DNA from: Cyclobacteriaceae bacterium HetDA_MAG_MS6 | Lineage (GTDB): Bacteria; Bacteroidota; Bacteroidia; Cytophagales; Cyclobacteriaceae | Length of the DNA: 36,597 bases | NCBI GenBank assembly: GCA_019192485.1 | Contig: JAHCMJ010000009.1 | Coordinates: forward strand, 1-36,597 | Direction of reading: 5' to 3' | In this document: piece by piece, positions 11,101 to 19,706 of the stretch | How positions within the stretch are numbered: position 1 is the first letter of the stretch | Layout of the letters: each line of letters begins with the position of its first letter | The notes under the pieces: model-generated | Databases searched by the model: none | What the model was told of the DNA's origin: nothing | Seen by the model: the letters and a program-made list of their open reading frames with translations, nothing else | Position numbers and translations under genes: made by a program

Positions 11101-11304
11101 ATGTTTGTAGTAGAGGGTAACTTCCCATTTGACTCTTCGAGATATGACTTGATCAATATGGGAGGCAAAATTGTCCGGGCAGCTACTATTGAGGGTACGA
11201 GCAGAACACTGGAAATAGATATGGGAGGCCTTCCTGGAGGTGTTTATCAATTGATTATCACCTCACCCGCGGGAAGTCAGATGTTCAAGATCATCAAAAG
11301 GTAG
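8122..11304 (+). pseudogene. C-terminal part of the same giant repeat protein, downstream of the in-frame stop; carries the T9SS type A sorting domain
   Basis: Same frame as 856-8121 (the track's ATG at 8179 is internal to a repeat: ...LDYLDMDSDGDG...). Ends with VEVDVSHFEVERSVDGQRFD... then INIYPNPTQRMFVVEGNFP...GLPGGVYQLIITSPAGSQMFKIIKR, typical of T9SS C-terminal domains. No signal peptide of its own. Confidence 0.8.
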
Positions 11305-11306
11305 CC

Positions 11307-12020
11307 TTAAAACTTATTGATAATGTTAACGAAATGGCAGGCCATAAGGCCTGCCGTTTCTGTTCTAAGCGTTTGATTCCCCAAGCTAATCGGGGTCATT
11401 CCTGACATTCTGGATGTTTCGATTTCCTCTTTGGTGAAATCACCTTCTGGTCCGACGAGTATTACTACTCGCCCTTTAGGCTTCAAGCTTGACATCAAAT
11501 AGGTCGTATCTTCCTCCAGATGTGCGACGTACCCTTGGTCAAATGACAGGTTGCTCAGGAAATCTTTGAGAGTAGTTAGTGGATTTAATATCACTTTTTT
11601 ACTTCCCTTGGACTGCTTGAGGGCGCTAATGGCCTTTTTCTCTAATCTTTCCATTCTGAGGTGACTTCTGTCCGAATTGGCGGTTTTTATGAAGCTGACC
11701 TGATCGCAACCTATCTCGCCAAGTTTCTCTACCATCCATTCCATCCGATCCAGATTCTTGGTAGGAGCAATAGCCAAGTGCAGGTGAAAGGACTTTTCTG
11801 GAGAAGGCAGTTTTTCGATTACACTAAAGTGACAATCGCGCTTATTGACCTCAGTAATTTTAGCAAGTACCTTTAGCCCTTTGCCATCTGTTACCTGGAT
11901 TAAGTCCTCTGGCCCCAGTCGCAGGACAAGCATACAGTGCCGGGCTTCGTCATGATCCAACTTGAAGGTATTTTCAGCTAGAAGGGGCTGATAAAATAAG
12001 TGTTTCGATGTTTCTTTGAT
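11307..12020 (-). CDS. rsmE: 16S rRNA (uracil-1498-N3)-methyltransferase RsmE; start uncertain
   Basis: Motifs HLHLAIAPTKNLDRMEWMVEKLGEIG, VILVGPEGDFTKEE, SLGNQTLRTETAGLMA. Track start at 11960 is TTG, but the conserved N-terminus HLFYQPLLAENTFKL lies upstream in frame (from 12002). The upper limit given is an in-frame ATC; in-frame stop TAA at 12038-12036. Confidence 0.9.
   Translation of the reverse strand: MKETSKHLFYQPLLAENTFKLDHDEARHCMLVLRLGPEDLIQVTDGKGLKVLAKITEVNKRDCHFSVIEKLPSPEKSFHLHLAIAPTKNLDRMEWMVEKLGEIGCDQVSFIKTANSDRSHLRMERLEKKAISALKQSKGSKKVILNPLTTLKDFLSNLSFDQGYVAHLEEDTTYLMSSLKPKGRVVILVGPEGDFTKEEIETSRMSGMTPISLGNQTLRTETAGLMACHFVNIINKF
11336..11355. terminator. candidate bidirectional terminator hairpin inside the 3' end of rsmE
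   Basis: Perfect inverted repeat GGCAGGCC-ATAA-GGCCTGCC, extendable by flanking AAAT...GTTT (one wobble); lies 32 nt after the stop of the giant gene. Confidence 0.45.
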
Positions 12021-12059
12021 ACTTGAAAAGTTTAGTTATCATTTTTTAGCTGAATCCAT

Positions 12060-14222
12060 ATGGCTCATCTTAGATTCAATGCGCTCAATTTAGTTCAAAC
12101 CAGGAAAAAAGTAGAGGTTGTTTCACCTTCCGATAAAATTTCAGATTATTTCGGTGAGCTTGCTTTTGGGTTGGAGCAGATGGAAAAAACGCTTTCGCCG
12201 GAAGTATTTGAAAAGGTTAAGCACGCGATCAGGAAGCGAAAGAGGATCGATCCCGATACCGCAGATGCAGTTGCAGCTGCAGTCCGCAACTGGGCTATGT
12301 CCAAGCAGGTCTCTCACTATACACATTGGTTTCAGCCACTCACAGGAGCAACTGCCGAGAAGCATGATGCTTTCTTCGATCCAAGTAAAGGGATTGAGAG
12401 ATTAAAAGGAGGTGAATTGGTTCAGCAAGAACCCGACGCATCATCCTTTCCTAGCGGCGGCATCAGAAGTACATTTGAAGCTCGCGGCTATACGGCATGG
12501 GATCCATCTTCACCGATGTTCGTATACGGTAGTACGCTTTGTATCCCGACTATTTTTGTTTCATTTACTAGTGAGGCATTGGACTATAAAGCCCCTTTGC
12601 TAAAGGCCCTTGATGCTATCGACAAGGCAGCTACTCGGGTCTGCAAGGTATTTGATCGCAATATTACCAAGGTAAATGCGACACTAGGTTGGGAACAAGA
12701 ATACTTCGTCATCGACAAGGCATTGCATGACGCAAGGCCAGATCTGGTCTTAGCAGGTAGGACGGTTTTTGGTCACAACCCGGCAAGAGGCCAGCAATTG
12801 GATGATCATTACTTTGGGTCTATTCCACCTAGAGTCTATGACTTTATGAAGGACTTTGAGATCCACGCACATCGGCTGGGCATTCCCCTGAGAACCAGGC
12901 ACAATGAAGTAGCACCTTCGCAGTTTGAGGTAGCACCTATGTTTGATCTCGTGAATGTTGCTACTGATCAAAATCAATTGGTTAAGGACATCATGGAACG
13001 TGTTTCCCAGAAACATGATCTCAAAGTGCTTTTTCATGAAAAGCCCTTTGCTGGCCTGAATGGAAACGGTAAACACAACAACTGGTCGCTATCAACCGAA
13101 ACAGGTATCAATCTGCTGCAACCTACAAGTAGTGCCAGAGACAACCTTATGTTCCTCACCTTTTTCGTGGTGACGATCAAAGCAGTCTATGAATATGCTG
13201 ATCTACTTCGGGCCGGTATTGCATCTGACGGCAATGATTTTCGTTTAGGAGCTAATGAGGCTCCTCCTGCTATTATCTCGGTGTTTATCGGTTCTACGTT
13301 GACAAAGGTTCTTGATGAGTTAGAATCCAATGGCAACCTCGCTATTGAGAAGGGAGACAATATCTATATGAAGCTGGGTATCGATCAGATACCTGAAATT
13401 ATCTTGGATAATACAGACCGGAACAGGACATCCCCTTTTGCATTTACCGGCAATAAGTTCGAACTACGTGCCGTAGGTAGTGATACCAATGTGTCAAATC
13501 CCATGATGGTACTGAATCTCATTGTCGCCAATCAACTGGATGATTTTCATAAAAAAGTTGACAAGCAAATTGAAAAAGGAGAGGACAGACGCTTGGCTAC
13601 TGTAGATGTGCTGCGCAACTATATCAAAACCTCCAAAAGTATCCGATTTGAGGGGGATGGTTATTCAGAGGAATGGCTCAAAGAGGCAAAAAAAAGAGGA
13701 CTTTCCAATGTGACGGATACGCCACGGGCCCTTGACTTTTTCAAATCTGACAAGGCCATAAAACTCTTTGAAAAATATAAAGTACTAAATAGGAAGGAAA
13801 TAGAGGCCAGACATGAGATCATGCTGGAAAACTACATCATGAAAGTACAGATAGAAAGCAGGGTGATTGGAGATCTGGCCATCAATCATATCATCCCTAC
13901 TTCCATCTCTTACCAAAACAAACTGATCCAAAATGCAAATGGGCTGAACAACCTTGGTATTGATGCCAAAGAGATATTGAAAAATATCAAGTTGATATCA
14001 GGCTATATCAATGATATTGGGCGTTTTGTCAACCAAATGACCGAGGAACGCAAACGAATCAACAAAATACAGGATACCCGAGAACGAGCGATTGCGTACT
14101 GCGATGATGTGCGAAACAAGTACTTTGAAAAGATTCGATACGCAGTAGATAAACTGGAACTATTGGTTGATGATGAGGATTGGCCGCTTGTCAAGTATCG
14201 TGAAATGCTATTTTTAAGATAA
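12060..14222 (+). CDS. glnN: glutamine synthetase type III
   Basis: 720 aa; GSIII-like features FGELAFGLEQM, HYTHWFQPLTGATAEKHDAFFD, GWEQEYFVID, RHNEVAPSQFEVAPMF, FAGLNGNGKHNNWSLST, NRTSPFAFTGNKFELRAVGS. Confidence 0.95.
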   Translation: MAHLRFNALNLVQTRKKVEVVSPSDKISDYFGELAFGLEQMEKTLSPEVFEKVKHAIRKRKRIDPDTADAVAAAVRNWAMSKQVSHYTHWFQPLTGATAEKHDAFFDPSKGIERLKGGELVQQEPDASSFPSGGIRSTFEARGYTAWDPSSPMFVYGSTLCIPTIFVSFTSEALDYKAPLLKALDAIDKAATRVCKVFDRNITKVNATLGWEQEYFVIDKALHDARPDLVLAGRTVFGHNPARGQQLDDHYFGSIPPRVYDFMKDFEIHAHRLGIPLRTRHNEVAPSQFEVAPMFDLVNVATDQNQLVKDIMERVSQKHDLKVLFHEKPFAGLNGNGKHNNWSLSTETGINLLQPTSSARDNLMFLTFFVVTIKAVYEYADLLRAGIASDGNDFRLGANEAPPAIISVFIGSTLTKVLDELESNGNLAIEKGDNIYMKLGIDQIPEIILDNTDRNRTSPFAFTGNKFELRAVGSDTNVSNPMMVLNLIVANQLDDFHKKVDKQIEKGEDRRLATVDVLRNYIKTSKSIRFEGDGYSEEWLKEAKKRGLSNVTDTPRALDFFKSDKAIKLFEKYKVLNRKEIEARHEIMLENYIMKVQIESRVIGDLAINHIIPTSISYQNKLIQNANGLNNLGIDAKEILKNIKLISGYINDIGRFVNQMTEERKRINKIQDTRERAIAYCDDVRNKYFEKIRYAVDKLELLVDDEDWPLVKYREMLFLR

Positions 14223-14239
14223 AGGACAGTTCCTCGGCG

Positions 14240-14677
14240 TTATTGCTGAGAGTCTCCTCCAGAGGTCGAGCCATTTCCTCCAGCCACATTTTCCAAATTT
14301 CGTTCCATTAGCCGGCGAAAGCGTTTCCGATCCGACTCAGATAAGTTGAAATACTGGGTTTGAGATTCAGATAGATTATTGAGCTGAGCTGCTAGTTGGT
14401 TAAAGGTTTCGTCGCCTAATTCACTTTTGATCTCTTCTACATTGCGTAAAGCATCATTTTGGCTGGATCTAGCTTGTAAGATTTTATTGGTGGTCTGATG
14501 AGACAATCCAAGGATCAACGATAACTCACCAGCTTCTACTGATTGGATAAAAGCGGGGATGCAGTCATCATAGCACTCCGTTTTCAATGGGAACTTGCAA
14601 GGAAGGCACTGACCATAGGCCTGATTTGAGATGATCAGGACTAGCAGTATGCCCGGAATTGAGATTATATTTTTCAT
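14240..14677 (-). CDS. small secreted Cys-containing hypothetical protein
   Basis: Signal peptide MKNIISIPGILLVLIISNQAYGQ, then CLPCKFPLKTECYDDC; overlaps the upstream gene by 4 nt (14674-14677). Confidence 0.7.
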   Translation of the reverse strand: MKNIISIPGILLVLIISNQAYGQCLPCKFPLKTECYDDCIPAFIQSVEAGELSLILGLSHQTTNKILQARSSQNDALRNVEEIKSELGDETFNQLAAQLNNLSESQTQYFNLSESDRKRFRRLMERNLENVAGGNGSTSGGDSQQ

Positions 14678-15093
14678 TGTTCTTCGGTGATAAATTTTTT
14701 AGCTGTAATCCAAAATGTAAGATAAATGCCAAGCCAGGCACCAAAAAAAATGAAGCCTGTTAAAAGTTTTTCCGATTGACTTGCATAAAGCGTATTTAAT
14801 TGAAGTACAGTAGCTTTCAAATTTTCGTAGCTAGGTTGGAGCTTGGCACCAATACCGAAACCACTCAATTCTTGAAAAACAAAAAGTGATTGCCCGAGAT
14901 AGATCCATCCTGGTATGAATAGTAGATAAATCAATCGACCATAGAGGTTGAGCGGGCGATTGTAAGAGTTGGAAATGATCGTAAGAATAGATCCACCAAT
15001 AACTGCCAGAGACCAGGAAACCATCACCTCTGATGAACGGATAATCTCATCAATGGCGGCTGAGAGTTGTTCAATTCTATCTAAATCTTCCAA
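14674..15093 (-). CDS. small membrane protein, hypothetical
   Basis: 139 aa with about three hydrophobic segments (VSWSLAVIGGSILTIIS, LIYLLFIPGWIYLGQSLFVF, LLTGFIFFGAWLGIYLTFWI). Confidence 0.7.
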   Translation of the reverse strand: MEDLDRIEQLSAAIDEIIRSSEVMVSWSLAVIGGSILTIISNSYNRPLNLYGRLIYLLFIPGWIYLGQSLFVFQELSGFGIGAKLQPSYENLKATVLQLNTLYASQSEKLLTGFIFFGAWLGIYLTFWITAKKFITEEQ

Positions 15094-15253
15094 AGCTTTC
15101 TTAATATCATACCAATATAGGCAATAAAGTAAGCAATTCCTTAACTTGAGAAGTTTCTGAGCAGTTTGTAACTATTTGGAGCCACTCAAGTATTTCTTAA
15201 AACCTACTTCAAATAGTGGACGTCATGTATTCATTAGATCACAGACTCAACCT

Positions 15254-17728
15254 ATGTTAAGAAATTACCTATCAATCGCCTGGAGAAATTTGTTAAGAAA
15301 TCAGGTTTTTTCCCTTCTTAACATTTCAGGATTATCCATTGGTATCGCTGCTTTTTGGATGATCCTTCACTACGTGTTTTTTGAACGGAGTTATGAGCGC
15401 TTCATGGACCATGGTGAAAATATCTATCGGGTGCAGCTGGATGTACATCGGAATCAACAGCTAGTATACCAAAGCTCGGAAAATTATGCAGGGGTAGGTG
15501 AAGCTTTGAAAAAGGAGCTTCCTGAGGTGATTGAATTCGGTAGATTCTACAACATGGGATCCAAAAATCAAGTCAATATTACCTGGTATGATGCGCCTGT
15601 CGATCCAGTGACCTTGAAGCAAAAGAGGTTCCTGTATGCAGATGAAACGGTCTTGGATTTATTTTCTTATCAGGTGAATAGAGGTGAGTCATCAACGGCA
15701 TTGAAGGAGCCGTTTACCATAGCAATATCAGAGCGAATGGCCCAAAAATATTTCAAGGGAGCCGATCCGATTGGGAAGTTTTTGAGACTGGAAGATGATG
15801 ATTTTAATAACGAACTGTGCAAGGTAACCGCAGTTTTTCAGGATTCGCCACCTAATACACATTTGAAGTTCGATGTCTTGATCTCATTTAGCACACTCTA
15901 CAGTCGTGACGATGGAGAAGGTTGGGCTATTCCAAGGTATAAAACTGGCTGGGGTCGAAAAGATTATTATACCTATGTTCTCTTAAGAGCAGGCACCGAT
16001 CCAAAGGAGGTAGAGCGAAAACTTCCGGCCATTGTAGAGAAGTACAAACCGGAATTAGCCGAGCGTGGAGATGAGGACGTATTGAGGTTACAACCTGTCA
16101 AAGATATTCACCTGACCTCCAGGCTTACCGATGAAGCAGAGGTAAATGGTGATGGTGAGGCGGTTTTGTATCTGTCTATAATAGCAATCTTCATCATTGT
16201 CATAGCCTGGATCAACTATATCAATCTGGGGACAGCCAAGGCTATAGATCGGGCAAAAGAAGTGGGTTTGAGGAAGGTGCTAGGCTCCAGAAGAGGGCAG
16301 CTGATGGTTCAGTTTCTGTTAGAGTCTTTAATGATCAAGGCCATGGCCATATTGGTGGCGGCTGTTTTGGTTCTGCTATTTATGCCACTTTTTAATCAAA
16401 TAGGAGGGACACCCAGTTCTCATTTGATCTGGACACAACCATGGTTTTGGATTTCGATGGTCCTACTGCTGGTGGTTGGCGGATTGGTCTCAGGGATTTA
16501 TCCTTCCCTGGTACTCTCATCTTACAAACCCATCACAGTCCTTAGAGGTAAACTCAAAACGTCATTAGAAGGTATCAGTCTTCGTCGTGCTTTGGTTACG
16601 TTACAATTTGCCGTATCTGTTGGGTTGATCATTGGTACTGGGATCGTCTATCAGCAGATGGCCTACATGCAGGAAAGAGACCTGGGTTTTGATCCTGAGC
16701 AGATAGTGGTTGTAACCAGGCCCGCAGTACGGGATACCTCCAATGAAGTGGCGGGTAGAAATTTTGATTCATTCAAAAATGGTCTGAAAAACCAATCTGA
16801 TATTGTGGAGGTGGGGACTTCGCTCGCTTTGCCAGGAAAGAAACTCCGTTTCAAAACTCCGGTAAGATCCAAGGGTATGGCTCCATCAGAGGCACTTTCT
16901 TTTGCGATTTCAATGATGGATTATGAGTTCATGGACCTTATGGCAATGGAACTGGTGGCAGGGCGTAACTTTTCACGAGATTTCACAAACGATGAAGACA
17001 CCTCGGTGCTGGTTAATGAAACCGCAGCAATCGCCCTGGGTTTTGAGCAAGCTGAAGATGCCATTGGTGAAAACATCACGTTTGACCAGTGGGAGTGGCA
17101 GCCTAAAATCATCGGAGTAGTTAAGGACTTTCATCAGGAGTCCTTACAGGAACCCATTGTACCTATTTCCTTCGCTTTAGGTAGTTGGTGGCTTGAGTAC
17201 TATATGATCAAGATCAAAACGAATGATGTTGATTACACCATGGATAAGATCGAAAAACAATGGCATGCCTCTTTCGCCGGAAATCCTTTTGATTACTTGT
17301 TTTTAGATGAATATTTCAATAGCTACTATCAGGCCGAGCAACGATTTCAGCACTTGTTTACGGTGTTTTCAGTATTAGCGATTTTCATTGGAGTTTTGGG
17401 ACTGTTTGGATTGTCACTATTCAGCACAGTACAGCGAGCTAAAGAGATTGGTATTAGAAAGGTTCTTGGTGCTAGCATAGCCAATGTAGTAGGACTCTTA
17501 CTTAGTGATATCGTCAAACTATTGCTTTTTGCCAATCTGGTGGCGTGGCCTCTTGCATACTATTTCATGAAAGGTTGGCTAGAGAATTATCCGTATGCTA
17601 CAGAGATCAGTTGGTTTCTATTTGTCGGGGCTGGTTTGACTGTTATACTTGTGGCCTTTGCGACAGTTGCCTTTCAAACTATAAGATCCGCTCGGGCAAA
17701 TCCTGTTGAATCTCTAAAATACGAATGA
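15254..17728 (+). CDS. ABC transporter permease, MacB/FtsX-like family
   Basis: MLRNYLSIAWRNLLRNQVFSLLNISGLSIGIA N-terminus, large periplasmic domain, two copies of the RAKEVGLRKVLGS / RAKEIGIRKVLGAS motif. Track start 15176 is likely too far upstream. Confidence 0.88.
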   Translation: MLRNYLSIAWRNLLRNQVFSLLNISGLSIGIAAFWMILHYVFFERSYERFMDHGENIYRVQLDVHRNQQLVYQSSENYAGVGEALKKELPEVIEFGRFYNMGSKNQVNITWYDAPVDPVTLKQKRFLYADETVLDLFSYQVNRGESSTALKEPFTIAISERMAQKYFKGADPIGKFLRLEDDDFNNELCKVTAVFQDSPPNTHLKFDVLISFSTLYSRDDGEGWAIPRYKTGWGRKDYYTYVLLRAGTDPKEVERKLPAIVEKYKPELAERGDEDVLRLQPVKDIHLTSRLTDEAEVNGDGEAVLYLSIIAIFIIVIAWINYINLGTAKAIDRAKEVGLRKVLGSRRGQLMVQFLLESLMIKAMAILVAAVLVLLFMPLFNQIGGTPSSHLIWTQPWFWISMVLLLVVGGLVSGIYPSLVLSSYKPITVLRGKLKTSLEGISLRRALVTLQFAVSVGLIIGTGIVYQQMAYMQERDLGFDPEQIVVVTRPAVRDTSNEVAGRNFDSFKNGLKNQSDIVEVGTSLALPGKKLRFKTPVRSKGMAPSEALSFAISMMDYEFMDLMAMELVAGRNFSRDFTNDEDTSVLVNETAAIALGFEQAEDAIGENITFDQWEWQPKIIGVVKDFHQESLQEPIVPISFALGSWWLEYYMIKIKTNDVDYTMDKIEKQWHASFAGNPFDYLFLDEYFNSYYQAEQRFQHLFTVFSVLAIFIGVLGLFGLSLFSTVQRAKEIGIRKVLGASIANVVGLLLSDIVKLLLFANLVAWPLAYYFMKGWLENYPYATEISWFLFVGAGLTVILVAFATVAFQTIRSARANPVESLKYE

Positions 17729-17729
17729 G

Positions 17730-18386
17730 CTAATTGATACAGTGCTTGACCTGATATCGCTGAGTAAGCTGACTGCCAAAATTGACGGCCTTTTCAAAGT
17801 CCATGCAGCCTTCCTCGGTGCGACCTATTCTAACGCGAGCCAGCCCGCGATTGTGATGGGCCATGTAGTTGCCAATATCAGTTTGTAGTACCTGAGAGTA
17901 GTCCTGTTCTGCCTGTTGGTATTTGCGTAATCCCATATAGCAATTGGCTCGATTATAGAGACATTTCAGCTCATCAATTGGAATCTCGGTGCTATCTCGA
18001 TAATCCAAGGCTGCAGTATAATACTCGATTCCACTCGCATAATCTTTTATTTGGTAGGCAATGTTGCCCGCTAATACAAAATAATCGGATTGGAAGGGTT
18101 CCAATTGCAATGATCTCTTGATCTTTTCCAGAGCTGGTTGATATTGCTTGAGCTTATAGTGAGCAAATGCCGATGCATAACTGAAATCACTATTTCCTTT
18201 ATTCATAGCCATAGCCTGGTCGAGGAAACCAATAGCTTTTTCATAGTTACCTTCGTCAATAAGCAAAGTGCACTCGTTGTATAAAGACATGCTTTTGTTG
18301 TACAGCTCTTCACTTATGACCGATTCCTGACCAAATACAAATGGGATGTTGACCAGAATTAATGAGAAAAAAAGTAAGGCTTTCAT
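17730..18386 (-). CDS. secreted TPR protein
   Basis: Start chosen at ATG 18386 (MKALLFFSLILVNIPFVFGQ signal peptide) rather than 18548; TPR-like repeats (YEKAIGFLDQAMAMN, YQPALEKIKRSLQLEP, YASGIEYYTAALDY, YQQAEQDYSQVLQ). Confidence 0.8.
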   Translation of the reverse strand: MKALLFFSLILVNIPFVFGQESVISEELYNKSMSLYNECTLLIDEGNYEKAIGFLDQAMAMNKGNSDFSYASAFAHYKLKQYQPALEKIKRSLQLEPFQSDYFVLAGNIAYQIKDYASGIEYYTAALDYRDSTEIPIDELKCLYNRANCYMGLRKYQQAEQDYSQVLQTDIGNYMAHHNRGLARVRIGRTEEGCMDFEKAVNFGSQLTQRYQVKHCIN

Positions 18387-18851
18387 GGGTATCCTTTGTT
18401 TGTGGTTGAAAAGGTCTTGCAACAGTGAGTGATTCCAAAGCCAATTCAAAGCTGCTATTTCTTCAGGATAAAAAAAACTTGAGAGTAGTGATAAGGAAAT
18501 AGAGGTGTTGATCTGGAAAAATCTGTGATAGAAAGGAATGCTCATCACCCTGGTTCACAGAGACTTGCCAGGCAATTGCCCGAAATCTTTTTGGACTGTA
18601 TTCCTAATGCAACTCAGGACTATTTGGTGGAGAACCAATCACCTCATCTTCTGGGATGCTCTTTCCTGGGGGTAAGTAGATAGTGCGCCTAAGAGGACTC
18701 CTCCATCACCATGATGTCACATCTAAATGGAAAAAAGTACGTTAGTGCGATCGAAAGGTTTCCAGGACCGGATATCAGTTGAATGACCGTCGAAGCAATA
18801 CTTTGCGCAACGTCATAACTATTTTGATCTGTTCATCGTTTGGGAGGTGTA

Positions 18852-19697
18852 ATGCGAAATATAGCGCTTATTTCTTTTTTCTTGATTGCACTTTCTTCTT
18901 GTATGAGTTTCACCATATCTGAGGAGAAGGTGAAGAAAGAATTTGAAGGATTAAACTGGATGCCAGAGCTGCGTTACGACACCATCGGCGAGCGTATTAT
19001 ACACTACGCAGAGGTTGTTCAGGGAAAAGATTGTCTGGTTGTTTTTGTTCACGGGTCTCCAGGTTCATGGAGTGCCTTCATGGAGTACATGAAGAGCGAC
19101 TCATTACTCGCTAATGTAGATATGATATCCATAGATCGACCGGGTTTTGGGCTATCCGATAGGGGATGGCCAGAACCATCCATGAAAAAACAGGCCTATT
19201 TGCTACAGGAGGTCATCAATTCTTATCCTCATCAAGACAAGATTTTAGTAGGGCACTCTCTTGGCGGTCCGGTAATTGCGAGGATGGCTATGGACTATCC
19301 GGATCTGGTAAGTGGGCTGATACTTTTGGCGCCATCTATAGATCCCGAAATGGAAAAAGGCGAATGGTACCGCTCTTGGATGCAGACCAAAGTGATTGGA
19401 GCTTTAACACCCGAAGACTTCTGGGTCTCTAATGAGGAGATTGTACCTCTCAAAGCGGAGCTGGAAGAAATGCTACCATTGTGGAAGCAGATCATAGCTC
19501 CGGCTATCGTCGTACAGGGGACAAAGGACATGCTGGTGCCTAAGGAGAACGCAGATTTTGCACAAGAAGTGATAGCTGATTCATTAATAGAGGTGCGACT
19601 ATTGGAAGGAGCCAATCATTTCATACCTTGGTCGCATGACTATGAGGTAGCAAAGGCTATTCAGGATATGTATACTGCTATGGAGGAGAATGATTAG
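18852..19697 (+). CDS. alpha/beta hydrolase lipoprotein
   Basis: ATG at 18852; lipobox-like LIALSSC; VFVHGSPGSWSAF, nucleophile GHSLGG, GTKDMLVP acid, GANHFIPW histidine. Confidence 0.85.
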   Translation: MRNIALISFFLIALSSCMSFTISEEKVKKEFEGLNWMPELRYDTIGERIIHYAEVVQGKDCLVVFVHGSPGSWSAFMEYMKSDSLLANVDMISIDRPGFGLSDRGWPEPSMKKQAYLLQEVINSYPHQDKILVGHSLGGPVIARMAMDYPDLVSGLILLAPSIDPEMEKGEWYRSWMQTKVIGALTPEDFWVSNEEIVPLKAELEEMLPLWKQIIAPAIVVQGTKDMLVPKENADFAQEVIADSLIEVRLLEGANHFIPWSHDYEVAKAIQDMYTAMEEND

Positions 19698-19706
19698 TTT
19701 TGACTC

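Noticed and set aside
8179-11304. Independent second gene starting at ATG 8179
   Set aside because: The ATG lies inside a repeat (DYLDMDSDGDG), lacks a signal peptide, and the frame is continuous with the upstream ORF apart from one stop.
18549-18851. Possible decayed gene or short peptide (e.g. SQRLARQLPEIFLDCIPNATQDYLVENQSPHLLG; MEKSTLVRSKGFQDRISVE) in the gap before the alpha/beta hydrolase
   Set aside because: Only short open stretches, no recognisable family and no clear start; cannot be supported as coding.
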